In this document: positions 24,206 to 24,527 of the stretch, piece by piece | Layout: every line of letters starts with the position of its first letter | How positions within the stretch are numbered: position 1 is the stretch's first letter | From: Methylobacter sp. | GTDB lineage: Bacteria > Pseudomonadota > Gammaproteobacteria > Methylococcales > Methylomonadaceae | Assembly (NCBI GenBank): GCA_023229605.1 | Contig: JALNYY010000055.1 | Span: 1-24,527, forward strand | Reading direction: 5' to 3' | Length of the DNA stretch: 24,527 bases | Notes under the pieces: generated by a model | Database searches by the model: none | Told to the model about the DNA's origin: nothing | What the model saw: only the letters and a program-made list of their open reading frames with translations | Position numbers and translations under genes: made by a program

Positions 24206-24527
24206 TTTTTATCGCCAGGGATGGTGTGTATGCCACTAGCCGGTAGGGAACCGGTGTGGCGATCGCCAGGGATGGTGTGTATGCCGCTAGCCGGTAGGGA
24301 ACCGGCGTGGCGATCGCCAGGGATGGTATGTATGCCGTAAGCCGATAGGGAACCTGCGCGGCGATTTAGCTCGTTACGGTATCTAGCCAAGGCCCAAAGC
24401 GGGAAGAATTTGTCGTAACCGTGGTATTTAAGATAGAAAACCTTGGGGAAGCCCGGAGCGGTAAAGCATTCGTCATTCCATACGCCGTCAGCTTGCTGGT
24501 TGCGCAAGATGAAATCGATGCCCGCCT
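24202..24527 (-). CDS. shc: Squalene-hopene cyclase, C-terminal end (partial)
   Basis: The frame is open to the right edge, so only the last 107 codons are in the window. AGIDFILRNQQADGVWNDEC is a terpene-cyclase QW-type repeat. FTAPGFPKVFYLKYHGYDKF followed by FPLWALARYRNEL is the conserved end of squalene-hopene cyclase (FTGTGFPxxFYLxYHxY...FPxxALxRY). The enzyme folds squalene to hopene in the inner membrane. Family members normally end soon after ALxRY; here about 53 more residues follow, built from three tandem 17-residue units (GSLPASGIHTIPGDR type). It leads the hpnG-hpnN-hpnO genes. Confidence 0.92.
   Translation of the reverse strand, partial: AGIDFILRNQQADGVWNDECFTAPGFPKVFYLKYHGYDKFFPLWALARYRNELNRRAGSLSAYGIHTIPGDRHAGSLPASGIHTIPGDRHTGSLPASGIHTIPGDKN
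24213..24365. repeat. Three tandem 51-bp repeats inside the shc 3' end
   Basis: Units lie at 24213-24263, 24264-24314 and 24315-24365. The first two are nearly identical and the third more diverged. Each is a multiple of three and keeps the cyclase frame. The unit holds an inverted repeat (GCCGGT-AGGGA-ACCGGC at 24290-24306 in unit 2), and the octamer GCGATCGC spans both junctions (24259-24266, 24310-24317). The palindromic unit suggests a mobile or amplifying non-coding repeat that landed in the gene end. Confidence 0.9.

Noticed and set aside
24213..24365. CRISPR array
   Set aside because: The repeats are directly adjacent with no spacers and are translated in frame; they are tandem repeats.

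Overview
The window looks like chromosomal DNA of a gammaproteobacterium, most likely an aerobic methanotroph of the Methylobacter/Methylomonas type. That placement is an inference. It rests on the hopanoid genes (shc end, hpnG, hpnN, hpnO), the E. coli-type cytochrome bd, the copper genes and the many short palindromic repeats; no methane oxidation gene lies inside the window.

Left part (1-1932, minus strand): the N-terminal part of a response regulator runs off the left edge. Directly upstream of it is a 3' remnant of a histidine kinase, then about 340 bases without a gene, then a PsiE-like membrane protein. Next come cydA, cydB and a third gene in which the small cytochrome bd subunit CydX is fused to a degenerate GGDEF domain (1360-4640).

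Centre-left (5013-12441, plus strand): a sulfide:quinone oxidoreductase diverges from cydAB and is followed by a small DUF2892 membrane protein. Sulfide oxidation would feed quinol directly to the bd oxidase. Then comes a complete tripartite RND efflux operon (TolC-like, periplasmic adaptor, permease).

Centre-right (12580-15468): a minus-strand operon of a thioredoxin-like lipoprotein, HemJ and a split YeeE/YedE sulfur transporter. A small DUF4870 membrane protein, a small secreted two-cysteine protein and a doubtful 38-residue ORF follow. Stem-loops sit between the convergent genes.

Right part (15491-24527, all minus strand, transcribed right to left): squalene-hopene cyclase (C-terminal end only), hpnG, hpnN, hpnO, copC, copD and dxs. 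Spacing is tight throughout (4-base overlap, 5 bp, 16 bp, 90 bp, 8 bp, 1 bp). The layout joins isoprenoid precursor supply (Dxs), hopanoid cyclisation, side-chain building and transport with a copper-handling pair.

The most interesting points are the CydX-GGDEF fusion, copCD between the hopanoid genes and dxs, the in-frame tandem 51-bp repeats that extend the cyclase C-terminus, and the kinase remnant beside an intact-looking regulator start.
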